64,000 bases of DNA from Ditylenchus dipsaci (lineage: Eukaryota; Nematoda; Chromadorea; Rhabditida; Anguinidae), in contig SADC01000622.1 of assembly GCA_004194705.1 (NCBI GenBank), positions 1-64,000 on the forward strand. The letters run 5' to 3'. The stretch's first letter is position 1. Each line of letters begins with the position of its first letter. Made by a program: the position numbers and the translations under genes. Positions 1-10,699 of this stretch are shown here, piece after piece. Under the pieces are notes generated by a model, which was not told where the DNA came from, did not search any database, and worked only from the letters and a program-made list of their open reading frames with translations.

Positions 1-299
1 TTTTTTCATATTGATTTTGATAAGATTTAAAACTTAATTTTGGTTAACTGACAAGGAAATCCACGAACTGGCATCTTAGATTCGACTGTTTTGATAAGTC
101 TGTTTTGTGAAGCGTATTTTTTTCACTATACAAAATTTAAAAAAATTTTCCACAAAAACATATTACCGGCCAACAGCAAGAAAAAACAAAATCTGAGAAA
201 TATCAAGCCTCAAACTTCCATTTTCCTCCCTGTCGATTTTCGAAAACATATTTTTGCAAGTCAGACCTCCCTCTACGGACATATTCAAAACTTCAATCC

Positions 300-1000
300 T
301 TAGGGTCCGACCTTAGGGCTGGGTCCGACGTTTTTTCAGCTCATTTGTTAAAAAAGGGTTAGACCCAGGTGGCAATCAAACTCTAAGAGGTATCAGTATA
401 TCGAGTTAGGACTGTAGGTGAAAATGTTTTGAAGATCCACAGGGGGACCAAGGTAATTTCGTAACTTTCTCGAGCCTCCAATTTTATTTTTTCTTGCCAT
501 AGCCGGAGTATTGAGAAAATTTGTATTTTTTCGTGTCCCTAAATCTTTTTTATTTATGAAGTTTTACGTCGAAATCTTTTTTTTTCAATAGCAGTGAACG
601 TTGGATAAAATGGCATTTTTCGACGAAAAATGGCCAAATTTTACTTTTTTTGGCCAAATGCTTAGCAGTAGGGTTGGCCCAACATCGGGGTTTGACTTTA
701 TATATGTTTTTGCAAGTAAAAAACGCCACCCCTATAACATAAATCTATAACCCCTCAACCCCGGCTTGATAACTCTAATTTGGTTGGCCAACAGAGAAAT
801 CTGAAAAACATTTACAGTCTCAACCCAGTTACACGTCACCCCTGCTAACTCGTCACCTATCATTGATCCTGAGAGGTGACGTTTTAGCTAAGATCGACTG
901 TGGTAGAACATTTAAATCAAACAACAAAATAGCATACACCAAGACAGGTTATTATAAGAGACGAACATGTTTTCTCCTAGTGCGGAGTGTTTCCAAGTAC
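300..1000. other. no gene seen; repeat fragments
   Basis: The stretch holds a fragment of the GGTCCGACNTTTTTT subterminal motif of the Tigger-like MITEs (about 303-335), a copy of the CAGGGGGACCAAGG palindrome-family motif (about 440-455) and AT-rich filler. No coding exon could be supported on either strand. Confidence 0.4.
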
Positions 1001-1095
1001 AATTGTTAGCCACAATTGAGCACTGTCTTCCAGGGTTTGGTTGTAAATCTGGTTTTAACTGTTTCAATTGAAACTAAAAAAACGAAGTTTTTTAC

Positions 1096-1232
1096 CAATT
1101 GATAGATGTTTTTGCCCTGAGGCATAGTAACATTGATGTTGTCCACAGATTGTCCTTTAGCTAGCTGAGACCGATAGGAATTGTGAGAATCCACGGCTAT
1201 GCTTTGTTGTGCAGCTGTTAAACCAGATACTC
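1096..1232 (-). CDS. CAP/SCP-domain protein, one internal exon
   Basis: A 137-bp exon on the minus strand, bounded by an acceptor (cttcag, 1233-1238) and a donor (gtaaaa, ending at 1095). It reads through TAAQQSIAVDSHNSYRSQ, LAKGQ and MPQGKNIYQL. The D-x-HN-x-x-R-x-x-x-A-x-G pattern followed by a P-x-G-K-N-x-x-x-L element is the N-terminal start of the CAP domain (CRISP / antigen 5 / PR-1, also called SCP/TAPS), usually a secreted protein; the HN histidine is one of the conserved cavity residues. The exon is cut at the usual place just before the W-D segment. The remaining exons were not found: the sequence below 1 kb is repeat-like, and a signal-peptide exon would lie at higher coordinates, where TTAA elements have inserted. 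It could be a live gene with long introns or an isolated exon. Confidence 0.7.
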
Positions 1233-1287
1233 CTGAAGTAAGTTAATCGTTGGGTGCAGTTTCACTTCTAATAGTACCATATTCTTT

Positions 1288-1624
1288 TTAAAGGGGCATA
1301 CCAGCTCGTTACACGGTCAATTTCAAATTTGCAAAAGGCGGGAATAGCCATATTCAAACGAGAATTATTTTTAAATGCAAATTTGTTATTCTGTCAAGAG
1401 CAATAATTTATGTAAAGTACAGTGTCAGTCAAATAACATGGGTAGCTCAGTGGTAATGTGCTGATGTAGTCCGAAAGTGGTCGAGTTCGATTCCAACACG
1501 GTGTATAGCTTTTTATATAAACTGACAAAATTGTATCTAAAAATAATTATCGTTTGAATATACTCGGTCCCCGCTTTTTGCGAATTTTAAATTTAACGTG
1601 TAACGCGCTTGTATGCCCCTTTAA
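1288..1624. mobile_element. TTAA-flanked TIR element carrying a tRNA-like sequence (copy 1)
   Basis: Left end TTAA|AGGGGCATA (TTAA at 1288-1291) and right end TATGCCCCT|TTAA (TTAA at 1621-1624) form terminal inverted repeats with a TTAA target duplication. The inverted similarity continues inward (TTCAAACGAGAATTATTTTTA against its complement near 1545). In the centre is a tRNA-like stretch with a Pol III A box (TAGCTCAGTGG, 1443-1453) and B box (AGTTCGATTCC, 1484-1494). Related copies lie at 4532, 47938, 48586 and, inverted, about 61625. Confidence 0.75.
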
Positions 1625-1999
1625 AGTAGGAATTCTACTTAGGTTGAAAAGTGCTACACCGGATACACTTGTTGAAATTTTCAACTTAAGTGGCCCCCCT
1701 CCCCCGCTCCCCGTTTGAACAATGGAAGAATGATAAAAACTGCCCGGAAAAGTTTGTCAGAAAAGTTTTAAGCCTCTTCTAAATAAAGCCGTTGGTTATT
1801 TTATAGTTACAGTTTTCATCCTTGAAGGTTACAACTAGGGGTGAATCTACCCTTAGGAATGACGTTCTTTAACTGAAAAGTCGATTTAAGATGCTTTTTA
1901 GCCAAAAAAAGCAGCTATTATAAACAAGCGAGGAACTTTTATGTTTTCCTAAATAAATGTCAGATGAAAAACAAATATCTGCAAAAAGTATTTTCATAA

Positions 2000-2790
2000 A
2001 AATAATCTAACGGGTGTCCCATCTGTCTTTTGCGGACTTTGAGCTCACTCTTTAAAATACAAATATTCAAGTCAAAAATTACAAATATACAAGGCTGTAG
2101 CCCTACTTCTCCTCTCTTAAAAGAAAAATCTAACTTAACTCGATTCTTTCGAAAAGTCATCATTTGGCTCCAAACACCTGTGAGGTCATTTTAAGAAGTT
2201 GATGAGCATTTCTATCACTTTTAGTGATCAAATATTTTATTAAATTCCAGGCGTCACGACAAAATCTCATCACTATGTTGTAGCGAAGCTCAAGAGCTGT
2301 AAAAAAATACATGTTACAGGATTTTTTTGGTGGTCTGAGTGTTGAGATATTGTCTTTTAAAAGAATCAATTACTTCAAACATGACTAAAATTTCAAAAAA
2401 TTTGGAAAAATTTGAATTTTAGTCATTTTTCAAGAAATTGATTTTTTTCAAAAGGCCATATCTGAACACTCAGACCACCAAAAAAATCCTGTAACATGTA
2501 TTTTTTACAGCTCTTCAGCTTCGCTACAACATAGTGATGAGATTTTGTCGTGACGCCTGGAATTTAATAAAACATTTGATCACTAAAAGTGATAGAAATT
2601 CTCATCAACTTCTTAAAATGACCTCACAAGTGCTTGGAGCCAAATAATGACTTTCACAAAAGAATCAAGCCACATTAATTATGTCATTTGAAAGAGGAGA
2701 GTCAGGGCTACAACCCTGTATATTTGGAATTTTCACTGAAAAATATTTGTATTTATAAAAGTGAGTTCAAAGTCCGCAAAAGACATATGG
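2000..2790. repeat. 790-bp imperfect palindrome (hairpin family 1)
   Basis: Sequence 2000-2375 is repeated in inverted orientation at 2430-2790. Shared stretches include CACTCAGACCACCAAAAAAA with its complement, GTGATGAGATTTTGTCGTGA and the TCATCAACTTCTTAAAATGA block. The arms are nearly full length with a short spacer. A more diverged copy lies at 59455-60215. No coding potential was recognised in the arms. Confidence 0.8.
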
Positions 2791-3016
2791 GACTCCCGTT
2801 AATAAAAACTTTTTTGCAAAAGATAATTTGTCCAACAACACTGATCTTAGCAATGACCTTCCTTGAAACGAAAACCAACTTAAAAAGTATTAACTTTATT
2901 CATAAAAAATACCTTCTATAACATATTTGCTAGCCACTAAAATAAAAAGTAGCATTTTAAAATTTTTTTTTGATTATCTCGGAAATTATTGTGTTATAAT
3001 TATGAAATTGCATGGA

Positions 3017-3400
3017 TTAACTATTGCTTTTATACCCAACAAAAGTGGCTAATTTGTATAAATTATGGCCCAAATTCAAAAGTCTGGTTGTCAAATTTAT
3101 CATGTGCACATTTCTGTGGGCGTCAAAACTTCTAAGCCATTTGTTTGTTGAGGGTTCTGTTGGTTTGGTTTCTTTTTCACAACACATTTTTGAAACTAAT
3201 CCTGTGATCTTCATGCATAATTTTATTGCAATTTTGTGTTCGGTTGTGGTTGTCTTCCTACGTTTTTGTGATCAATATTTGGTTAGCTCATTCTATACTC
3301 AGCGTAGTAAATTCTCAAATGCATTCAAACAGAGAATTTTTTACTTTGTTTTGTGGACATTTTTTATTCAAAGTTGCCGCTGCTAGAAATAATCGCGTGA
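3017..3400. other. open frames of up to 120 codons, not recognised
   Basis: A plus-strand open frame (3024-3386) is hydrophobic and AT-rich, with no recognisable domain or clear splice sites. It could be chance or a repeat; no function is assigned. Confidence 0.15.
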
Positions 3401-3443
3401 CAGTGTTGTTATACAAAATCCAAACCCAGGCAAAAAGACAATA

Positions 3444-4210
3444 CAGTCAACCCTCGATTTAACGGCCCCCCTTGGGACCGGCCATAAGGGGCCGTTAAAT
3501 CGGGGGGGGGGGGTGTTAAATTGAGTTTCTTGTACTAAAAGTGTCCAAAGGGGCCGTTTAATCGAGGTATGACTATGAAAAGGTCAAAACTCAATAAAGA
3601 TCTAATGAAAAAGCTAATTTGCATTGAAAAACAAGAACAACTGAGCTCAGAAAGCAATAAAGATTAAGTGTTTTAATTTCTGACTACCTTTGCAATTTTT
3701 TCCTTTATCGTAGAATTTGTCATGATCCTCAGCTGAAATTACCCTTTGTCCTCTTGTTGAGTTTATTATGTAAATTAAGTGGCTGTAGTTGATATCACAA
3801 TCTAACCAAAAATGCATTTGAAACAACTTTGAGTACTGCACGATTTCCATAAACTTCTATAAGTTATAGAAGTAAACCATGAACCATCGACACAAAGGTG
3901 CTAATTTATGTTCAAAATGCAAAAAATTAAATAAAAACACTTTTAATTATGACTGATAATCACATGAAGCACCTGCGATTATGGCTGATTTTCGACTGAA
4001 AGTGTTGATTTCAGACAGTTGTCATGAGAGCCCGTCTTAAATAGTAAAAATAAACAAAATGATCAGGCAAATAGTGACGATAAATCGAGGGGGCCGTTAA
4101 ATCTAGGGGCCGTTAAATCGGGGTATAACTCCTTATGTTTTAGCCAAATCCAACCAAACTGAGCCCAGGGGGCCGTTTAATCGAGGGGCCGTTAAATCGA
4201 GGGTTGACTG
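3444..4210. mobile_element. Tigger/pogo-like MITE, GGCCGTTAAATCG type
   Basis: Terminal inverted repeats CAGTCAACCCTCGATTTAAC ... and its complement, flanked by TA on both sides (3442-3443; 4211-4212). That is the target duplication of the Tc1-mariner/pogo superfamily. Both ends carry several copies of the short motif GGCCGTTWAATCG in both orientations as subterminal repeats. There is no transposase inside, so it is a non-autonomous element of about 770 bp. Confidence 0.85.
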
Positions 4211-4531
4211 TACCTTTTTTCTTGTAATATCGGGCACCATCTCTCATTATCATGGGCTGCCTCTCAAAAGACTGTGGCTTGTAAACGCAGCGGCATTTCC
4301 GAATTTATAATTTGCGAGGACTTTTTTTACTATGAAAAAGTTTAAAAACTATTTTTCAAATTTTTTTTTTCGCATCTAAAATTTCATTCAAATTTTTGAC
4401 CATCCAACGTTGCTTGACACTGCCAGGTCGGACAAGTTAGCAAACTTTTACTGCAGGGTGTTTTATGATAACTGAATGTAGAATGTTTGGCCCGAAAGAG
4501 CACTTATGTCACTATTTCAAACATGCTCTTC

Positions 4532-4853
4532 AGGCATGCTCGCCGCCGATGGGAATATTTTGGAAATATTAGAATATTTTGGTACCAGGTCAATTCAAAC
4601 GAGAAATATTTTGAAATCAATTTTAGTTGAGTACCATGCGGGGAACACGTAATCAAAAACACTACCTTTATTCGATAGCATTGGTGGCCTAGTAAGATAG
4701 AGGCAGCGGACTGCGAAAGTTGGTCGTCGGTTCGATTTCCACTGGAGGAACAATTTTTCCTCGACTCTTCCAAAATTTTGTCAAATTAATTCTTGTTTGA
4801 ATTTTTCTGGTACCCGACTTTCAAAAAATTTCCATTGGCGACAAGCATGCCTT
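4532..4853. mobile_element. TIR element carrying a tRNA-like sequence (copy 2)
   Basis: Ends AGGCATGCTCGCCGCCGATG and its imperfect complement near 4853 match the copies at 47938 and 48586. The flanking TTAA is degraded here. Internally, TGGCCTAGTAA (4685-4695) resembles an A box and GGTTCGATTTCC (4729-4740) a B box, separated by about 35 bases as in a tRNA gene. Confidence 0.7.
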
Positions 4854-5336
4854 TGAACACTTAAATGTAATGGTGTGATAGAGCCGTCTCTACATCAAAC
4901 ACCACATACTAGTAGAAAGAGCAAGTAAAATAAAACCGAAAAATGATGTAATTAATGTAATTAGTGTATCAAATAAAGTGATTGATGTGTAAAAAAAGAA
5001 GGACAATTTAAAAAAATTAGAAAAATACTTCAAAACACATTTTGACGTGAAACTTTATTCTGCCTGATGAACCGGCATATCTGACACTCGATTCATGTTC
5101 AGCATGGCCAATTTGGTTGTAACACTGCTCTTAGAATTTCAAAATTATCGCCGAATTTTCAAAACTCTACCCAAGACAATAATTATTCAGATATCGGATT
5201 TTCCCACAAGTTTAAATGTATTTGTTTCGAGCAGAATCAAAAATTTGGCGATAATAAGGCGATTGGCGATTTGGCGATAAGTGCTTATGCTATAGGCAGG
5301 ATGAAATATGAAAATATAAACTGCCCATGTTCTAAC

Positions 5337-5538
5337 CAGTGGTGAGAAATTCTCCTTTGGCTCAGCTCTTGGCTCGGAGATTCTCCGCTCCGAGCCAAGA
5401 AAAATTTTATAGCTAGGAACCAAGAACAGGAGCAACAATTTTGAGATTGAAAGCCAAGAGCCAGAGTGCAAGCAACAATTTTGAAGCAAAGATCCAAGGG
5501 CAGGAGCAGGAGCGAAAATTTTGTAATGCCCAGCACTG
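5337..5538. mobile_element. hAT-type MITE with a perfect 8-bp target duplication
   Basis: A 202-bp element with short inverted ends CAGTGGTG / CAGCACTG and a perfect 8-bp direct repeat GTTCTAAC on both sides (5329-5336; 5539-5546), the hAT hallmark. The interior is made of short repeats related to GAGCCAAGA and GGAGCRAC. Confidence 0.85.
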
Positions 5539-6065
5539 GTTCTAACAAGCGCCCATCCTCTGTTTTGTAAAAATAAACTTAATTTTTACAAAAAAAACTG
5601 AACAAAAGTCAATTTGTTTCAAGTTACAGTCGCGTCTCTATATAAGAACCAAGACACAAAATTTTTGCTTGGTTGGCCATTAGTAAGATTAGCTAAACTG
5701 GAGGAAAGACCTGCAACAAATTGTACCTCATTTCGTAGCGCAGGCGCTAAGCCACGATGCTAAAAACAAAATGAGATTTTAGTACTCATGAGTTTAGTAC
5801 TCATCAGCTTCTAAACATGCTCTATAGAAAACTTATTTAGAGGGGCTTGTTACGTGCCACAAGATTAATTTGAATTTGCTCCCCTATAGTGCGCCTTCGC
5901 TACTTTGACCAGTTCCGAACTGTGATACCAATAAAAGAGAAAACTTTGCTCTAAAAAATTACATAAAAAATTACATATTTACATATAATGTCGCAAATAA
6001 TTTACATCGATACAATATCATACAAGACAATACTTCTCTAATCAACATATTACATTAAAATGTCG

Positions 6066-6776
6066 GTACTTATTCGGTTGGGGGGGGGGGGCGGGTTTTC
6101 ACTTATTTAAAAATAGTGTTTAAACGACTCCTAAGTAATATTTATATGCTTAAAACGATAAGAAAGTCAACTTCTAACATTTTTCCACACAAAAAATGGT
6201 ATTTTTGGAAAAAAAATTTTTGACTTTTTGCCTTGGGGGACCAAGGCAAATTTCCTTGTATTAAGGTATTCTACCCCGTTTTGGTCACTGGAGCTGGGCA
6301 AAAAGAGTCTCTTTATGCATTTTTAATCAAGAGTCTTGCTCGGAATTATGTCTAAGGTAAGTGAGTGCGCGCATCTCTAACCAACCAAGCCCCCTGCGCA
6401 GGGGGCCTTGGTTGCTTGGTGTCGCATCTTAGCTCAGATGCGAAGCGAAACAGCCCTTAGATGCAAATTGACTCTGGATGCATGAAAACACATGTATACC
6501 AGAGTTATTTATGCGGTAGGCCCCAGTTAACAAAACTATGTTCAAATGCCATCTTTTTTGGTATCCAGCTACCCTTTCAGGTTCGATTGCCTTGGGGACC
6601 AAGGCAAAAAGTCGAATTTCAGTCAAAAAAATTTTTTTTCTAAAAATCTATTTTTGTGTGGAAAAATGTTAGAAGTTGACTTTCTTATCGTTTTAAGCAT
6701 ATAAATATTACTTAGGAGTCGTTTAAACACTATTTTTAAATAAGTGAAAACCCCCCCCCCCAACCGAATAAGTGCC
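6066..6776. repeat. palindromic element with shared core (hairpin family 2)
   Basis: Arms 6066-6240 and 6590-6776 are inverted copies (GTTTAAACGACTCCTAAGTA, ACTTCTAACATTTTTCCACA and G/C homopolymer tips). The core, about 6290-6530 (TGAGTGCGCGCATCTCTAAC; GGATGCATGAAAA; TATGCGGTAGGCCC), recurs in elements at 27.8 kb and 53.6 kb and partly at 8.45 kb. A related arm pair is at 55140-55430. Confidence 0.8.
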
Positions 6777-6844
6777 AAAATGTCTCTTATTGGCAAAAGA
6801 TTTTCAGCAAATCATCATGAATAATTTGCAAAATTTCTGAGTTA

Positions 6845-6945
6845 CAGTCAACTCTCGATCTAAGGAACCCCTGGGGACCGGAAAAAATGTTCGTTAAATC
6901 GAGGGTTTTGTTAAATCGGGGGTTCGTTAAATTGAGAGTTGACTG
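6845..6945. mobile_element. short Tigger-like MITE
   Basis: A 101-bp element, CAGTCAACTCTCGATCTAAG to TTGAGAGTTGACTG, flanked by TA on both sides. Only the terminal inverted repeats and the internal GTTAAATCG repeats remain. Confidence 0.85.
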
Positions 6946-7117
6946 TACTGCTTATTTCTAGAAGAATTTTCAGTGCCGTTCCATTTCAATTCAGTGGCTT
7001 TGCTATACATCCACAAGTTGAACGAGCAGGCTGTTTTCGACACTTTAAATTGCTAAAAAAATTTATTTTTTAAATTATACTTTTTTAAAAATAAAATTAA
7101 AAATGCTTCAGTTTAAA

Positions 7118-7982
7118 CACTACGTGTCCAATGACGCGGAAAAGTGTGACTGCGACTGCGACTTTCCGCGTCATTGGACACACATCAACAGTCGCAGTCA
7201 CAGTCGCAGTCAAAGTCGCAGTCGCAGTCACAGTGTGTGTCCAATAGGCGGGAAAAGTGTGACTGCGACTGCGACTGACGCTTCAAATCGATTTGAATTT
7301 ACGTCGCAGTCACAGTCGCAGTCCCACTTTTCCGCGTCATTGGACACACACTGTGACTGTATTTTGTATTTCGGACTTTCTTGGTTTCGACACGAAATTA
7401 ACAATTTTGAATTTTTTTGAGTGAAATTCAGGGTGAGAGAAGACCAGATAGCTCAGGACCCACTCCGGAATGGCCAAAGGCCGAAATAATTGGTTTTCTG
7501 GGGTTTACTGAAGGGGAGTGAACTTTTGAGAAAAATCGATTGAGTGGATCAGATTTCGGGTCCGATGGGCTTAATCGCTCACAACTCCACCCTGAGCCAC
7601 TCAAAACCACCATAAACCTGGAATTCTGAGCGATTAAGCCCATCGGACCCGAAATCTCATCCGCTCAATTGGTTTTTTCTCAAAAAGTTTACCCCCCCCC
7701 CCTTTAGTAAACCCCAGAAAACCAATTATTTTGGCCTTTTGGCCATTCCGGAGTGGGTCCTGAGCCATCTGGTCTTTGCCCCCCCTGAATTTCACACAAA
7801 AAATTAAAAATTGTGGATTCATGTCGAGAATCCAATCTGTGACAGAAATGAGTAAATCTGTGACAAAAAGTGAATGTGACAAAAACACTTTTCCGCGTCA
7901 TTGGACACACACTGTGACTGCGACTGTGACTGTGACTGCGACCGTGACTGCAATTTTTTGCCGCGTCATTGGACACCTAGTG
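7118..7982. mobile_element. TIR element with GTCGCA hexamer subterminal arrays
   Basis: Ends CACTACGTGTCCAATGACGC and its complement (GCGTCATTGGACACCTAGTG). The TGTCCAATGACGCGG motif recurs internally in both orientations, separated by arrays of GTCGCA / TGTGACTGCGAC hexamers. A second palindrome is nested inside (7425-7795). No transposase was seen. The clustered hexamers next to the ends resemble hAT-type subterminal binding sites, but no target duplication is clear. Confidence 0.7.
7425..7795. repeat. nested palindrome inside the 7118-7982 element
   Basis: Inverted copies at 7440-7600 and 7635-7790 share GACCCACTCCGGAATGGCCA, AATTGGTTTTCTGGGGTTTA and the GATTAAGCCCATCGGACC block. It lies within the GTCGCA element and so was probably inserted later. 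Confidence 0.7.
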
Positions 7983-8379
7983 TAACTGAAAGGTGTCTCA
8001 ATTTCCAAATTCTGAAGTGTAAAGCTTAAAAACCACCTCATTTTTTGCTTAAAAGTATGAATATATTGGTATAGTCGACCGTCAATATAACGACTCTCGT
8101 ATGTTGGCCACTTTTCAATCAGAATAAGGAGTTTTTCTAACAAAATAATTTTTTTCTTTAGATTTAAAAATTGAGACACCTTCAAGTTTATTTTCTTTGT
8201 AACAGAACCCGATGGAAAAAATTGCTTTCTTCAAAATACGGAGACCTGAAGGTCGGACTGCCTCATGTGGGTTTCTTTCAAAATCACCCTGAACCGTGAG
8301 CTGAAGAGTATACAAAAACAAAAAGACATTTTTTTTAAATTTGACTGCAATTTGACTTTTTTTTTACCTTAGGGGGGAA

Positions 8380-9070
8380 GAGCAAACCACCTCATGTGAT
8401 CGTATTTTACTCCTTCTTGTTCAATGAAGCTAAGCAGAAGAGCCTTTAAATAAATTTTAGATCAAGAGTCTATCTCGGAATCATGTTTATAGTAAGTGAG
8501 TGCGTGCATATTTAACCAACCAAGCCCTCCGCGCGCCGAAGAAGTACCTTACCCCTAAATTCGACTTGGTTCCCTGAAGCAAAAAGCTGAATTTTGGTCA
8601 ATAAGAATTTTCCAAAAATATCTCTCCGACATTTTTTTGTGTTTTCTATACGTTTAATCGCACAATTTTTCTGCACTTTTCCTAATCAAACTTTTTGCTG
8701 TGTTTAGTTAATCCCCCGTTTAGTAATCCCCTTTCTCGTTGAAAAACACGTTATTTGGATAATTCAGTTTTTTTGCCTTGGTCCACCCTGTTAATTTTTC
8801 ATGGAATTTTAGGCCTAGGCGAGGATAGGTCAGCTTATGTTAGGACAGACTCAAACATGTCTTAAACTCATGTCTTAGGTTCATGTTTGAGTCTATTTCG
8901 CCAAGCTTAAGGCCTAAATTCCAAAAAAAATCAAGAGGGGGCGAAAACCAAGGCGAATAAACTGTCCTCCTCTCTGATAGGATCCGCCCCCCCCCCTCCT
9001 TATTTGAAATCTTGAAAACTTTGGCCCACTTATTGCAGACCAGTCTTAGGCAAGTTACCATCAATTTCGT
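8380..9070. repeat. repeat fragments: shared core and GCCTTGGTCC palindrome
   Basis: 8440-8550 matches the core found at 6300-6410 (TGAGTGCGTGCATATTTAACC). 8770-9010 is a palindrome of the abundant GCCTTGGTCCACCCTG / CAAGGC family, containing ACTCAAACATGTCTTAAACT and its inverted partner. No gene recognised. Confidence 0.6.
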
Positions 9071-9241
9071 AGCTCATCTCCTTGTACAATTTGGGTGGTA
9101 ACTTTCCTGAGAGTAGTTTACAAAAACTAGTTTAAAGAACACAATGCCAAGAACACTTTTTAAGCTATAAGGGTGACTGTTCATTAGAAGAAATACCGTA
9201 TCTTGTAAAAATTAACCTGTCCCACTAATCCGCATATTTCA

Positions 9242-9545
9242 TCAGCCTGTTTTTGGTAGTTTGTGCTCTTGCAATATATACAGCTGACGTTTATAATCTA
9301 AGCTCTTGGGCGAATGCAAATATTTCACAATAACTTCGGATTCACGAAACTCAATGTGTAACGAGAGACATTGGCAATCTATCGTCAAATAATTTAGCAA
9401 GCAAATATTTAGATTCTGACGCTGTGTTTTCGGAAGCATTAAGCACAAGAACTTCAAGAAATTGGACTTATTACTAAGAGTGCAACATAATTGTTCGAAA
9501 AATTGAGAAAATAAGCTTTCTAAGCTATTGTCAAATTTTTTTAGA
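9242..9545 (-). CDS. unrecognised open frame interrupted by a Tigger MITE
   Basis: A minus-strand frame of about 100 codons reads KKFDNSLESLFSQFFEQL, then MLPKTQRQNL and LHSPKSLDYKRQ. Host-like sequence resumes beyond the Tigger MITE (9553-9725) at 9730-9840. No family was recognised, no splice sites are convincing and composition is AT-rich, so this may be a chance frame. Confidence 0.2.
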
Positions 9546-9552
9546 GTCAATA

Positions 9553-9725
9553 CAGTCAACTCCCTCGATAGTGCACACCCAAAGGACCGGCGGCAGGTAT
9601 GCACTATGGCGAGGGGTGACTATGGGGGGGGGGGTCACTATTGAGGGAGTTGACTGTATGGTGGCCAACCACATCAGAACCGGGTGTGCACTATGGCGGG
9701 TTTACACTACGGAGGGAGTTGACTG
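9553..9725. mobile_element. Tigger-like MITE (GTGCACAC type), compound
   Basis: Starts TA|CAGTCAACTCCCTCGATAG and ends GGGAGTTGACTG|TA. A second internal terminus at about 9640-9656 indicates a tandem or double-ended copy. The motif YGCACTATGGCG is repeated inside. Confidence 0.8.
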
Positions 9726-10329
9726 TAGTCAAATTTTGACCTTTCCACAAATGCTTGACTTGCTACAGCTCATGAAAAGAAGAATTAATGGATTTGACCA
9801 GAATGAGGTTGTGTTGCTAGCGCAAGTATTTCAAGCTCAGATTTTTTAAAGCTGAATGATTTTTACTACAAAGAAAGAAATTAAAAAGTAATTATAATCA
9901 TTTGCAATGTTTTTATCAAGTTTGCTATCAAATACTACAAGCGGATAGAAAGGCATATTCAATAATATATTTTGATAAAAAAAAGTGCTAACAAGACTAA
10001 GTTCCATCAGTTCTTTCTTGTTAAACAGGATAAAATGACACAAATCATAGTTACCAAATAAGTAAAGGAATTTTAAGATTTGTCCAGAAAGTAAGATGAT
10101 TAGAGTTTGATATTTTGCTGAAGATATAATTGAACCAATAGCCCTTTTCAGGTAAATAATGTTTTGAAATTGCTCATCTTCATCTAAACTTCAATTTAAT
10201 CTTTGGTGAAATATATTTCACTTGAAATTTTATATTCAAAAATTTTGAAAGTTTCCAGACACTGAGGTCTACAAGATTACCTTCCAATCACAGAGAGATC
10301 AAACAAATATCATATGTTTGACATTTATA

Positions 10330-10565
10330 TATAGGTCCTGAACAGTCTTGGCAAATCAACCGGCATTATCAACTGGTTGATACGCCGGTGGCCACCGGTT
10401 GATCACTTCCATCAATCAGTTGATCAACCGGAAATTAATCAACCCGTTGATTGACCGGGGAAAGAAACTATAAGTTTTCGCAAAATTAACCTACCGGTTG
10501 ACCATTTGACCAACCGGTTGATCAGCCCGGCAATCAATCAGCCGGTTGATGGTTGATCCAGGAAC
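10330..10565. repeat. ACCGGTTGAT repeat cluster
   Basis: About a dozen imperfect copies of ACCGGTTGATCA and its complement are packed in 230 bp, in both orientations (10357-10550). The arrangement resembles the subterminal repeat blocks of the hAT-like elements elsewhere in the window. Clean termini were not found. Confidence 0.6.
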
Positions 10566-10699
10566 CGAAAGTTGAGTTTTGTAAAAGTTGAATTTTTTGT
10601 GGCAAAAATACTTTTTTGCGGCTAATTTACTGTTTTTGTGGCTAATTTTCTCATCTTTTATCGAAAGTGATAAAACTATCATGCAGCCCTATGACTCTA

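Noticed and set aside
1437..1505. Functional tRNA gene
   Set aside because: Box A and B are good but the acceptor and D/T stems do not close convincingly, and the sequence is one of several copies inside TTAA elements; described as tRNA-like instead.
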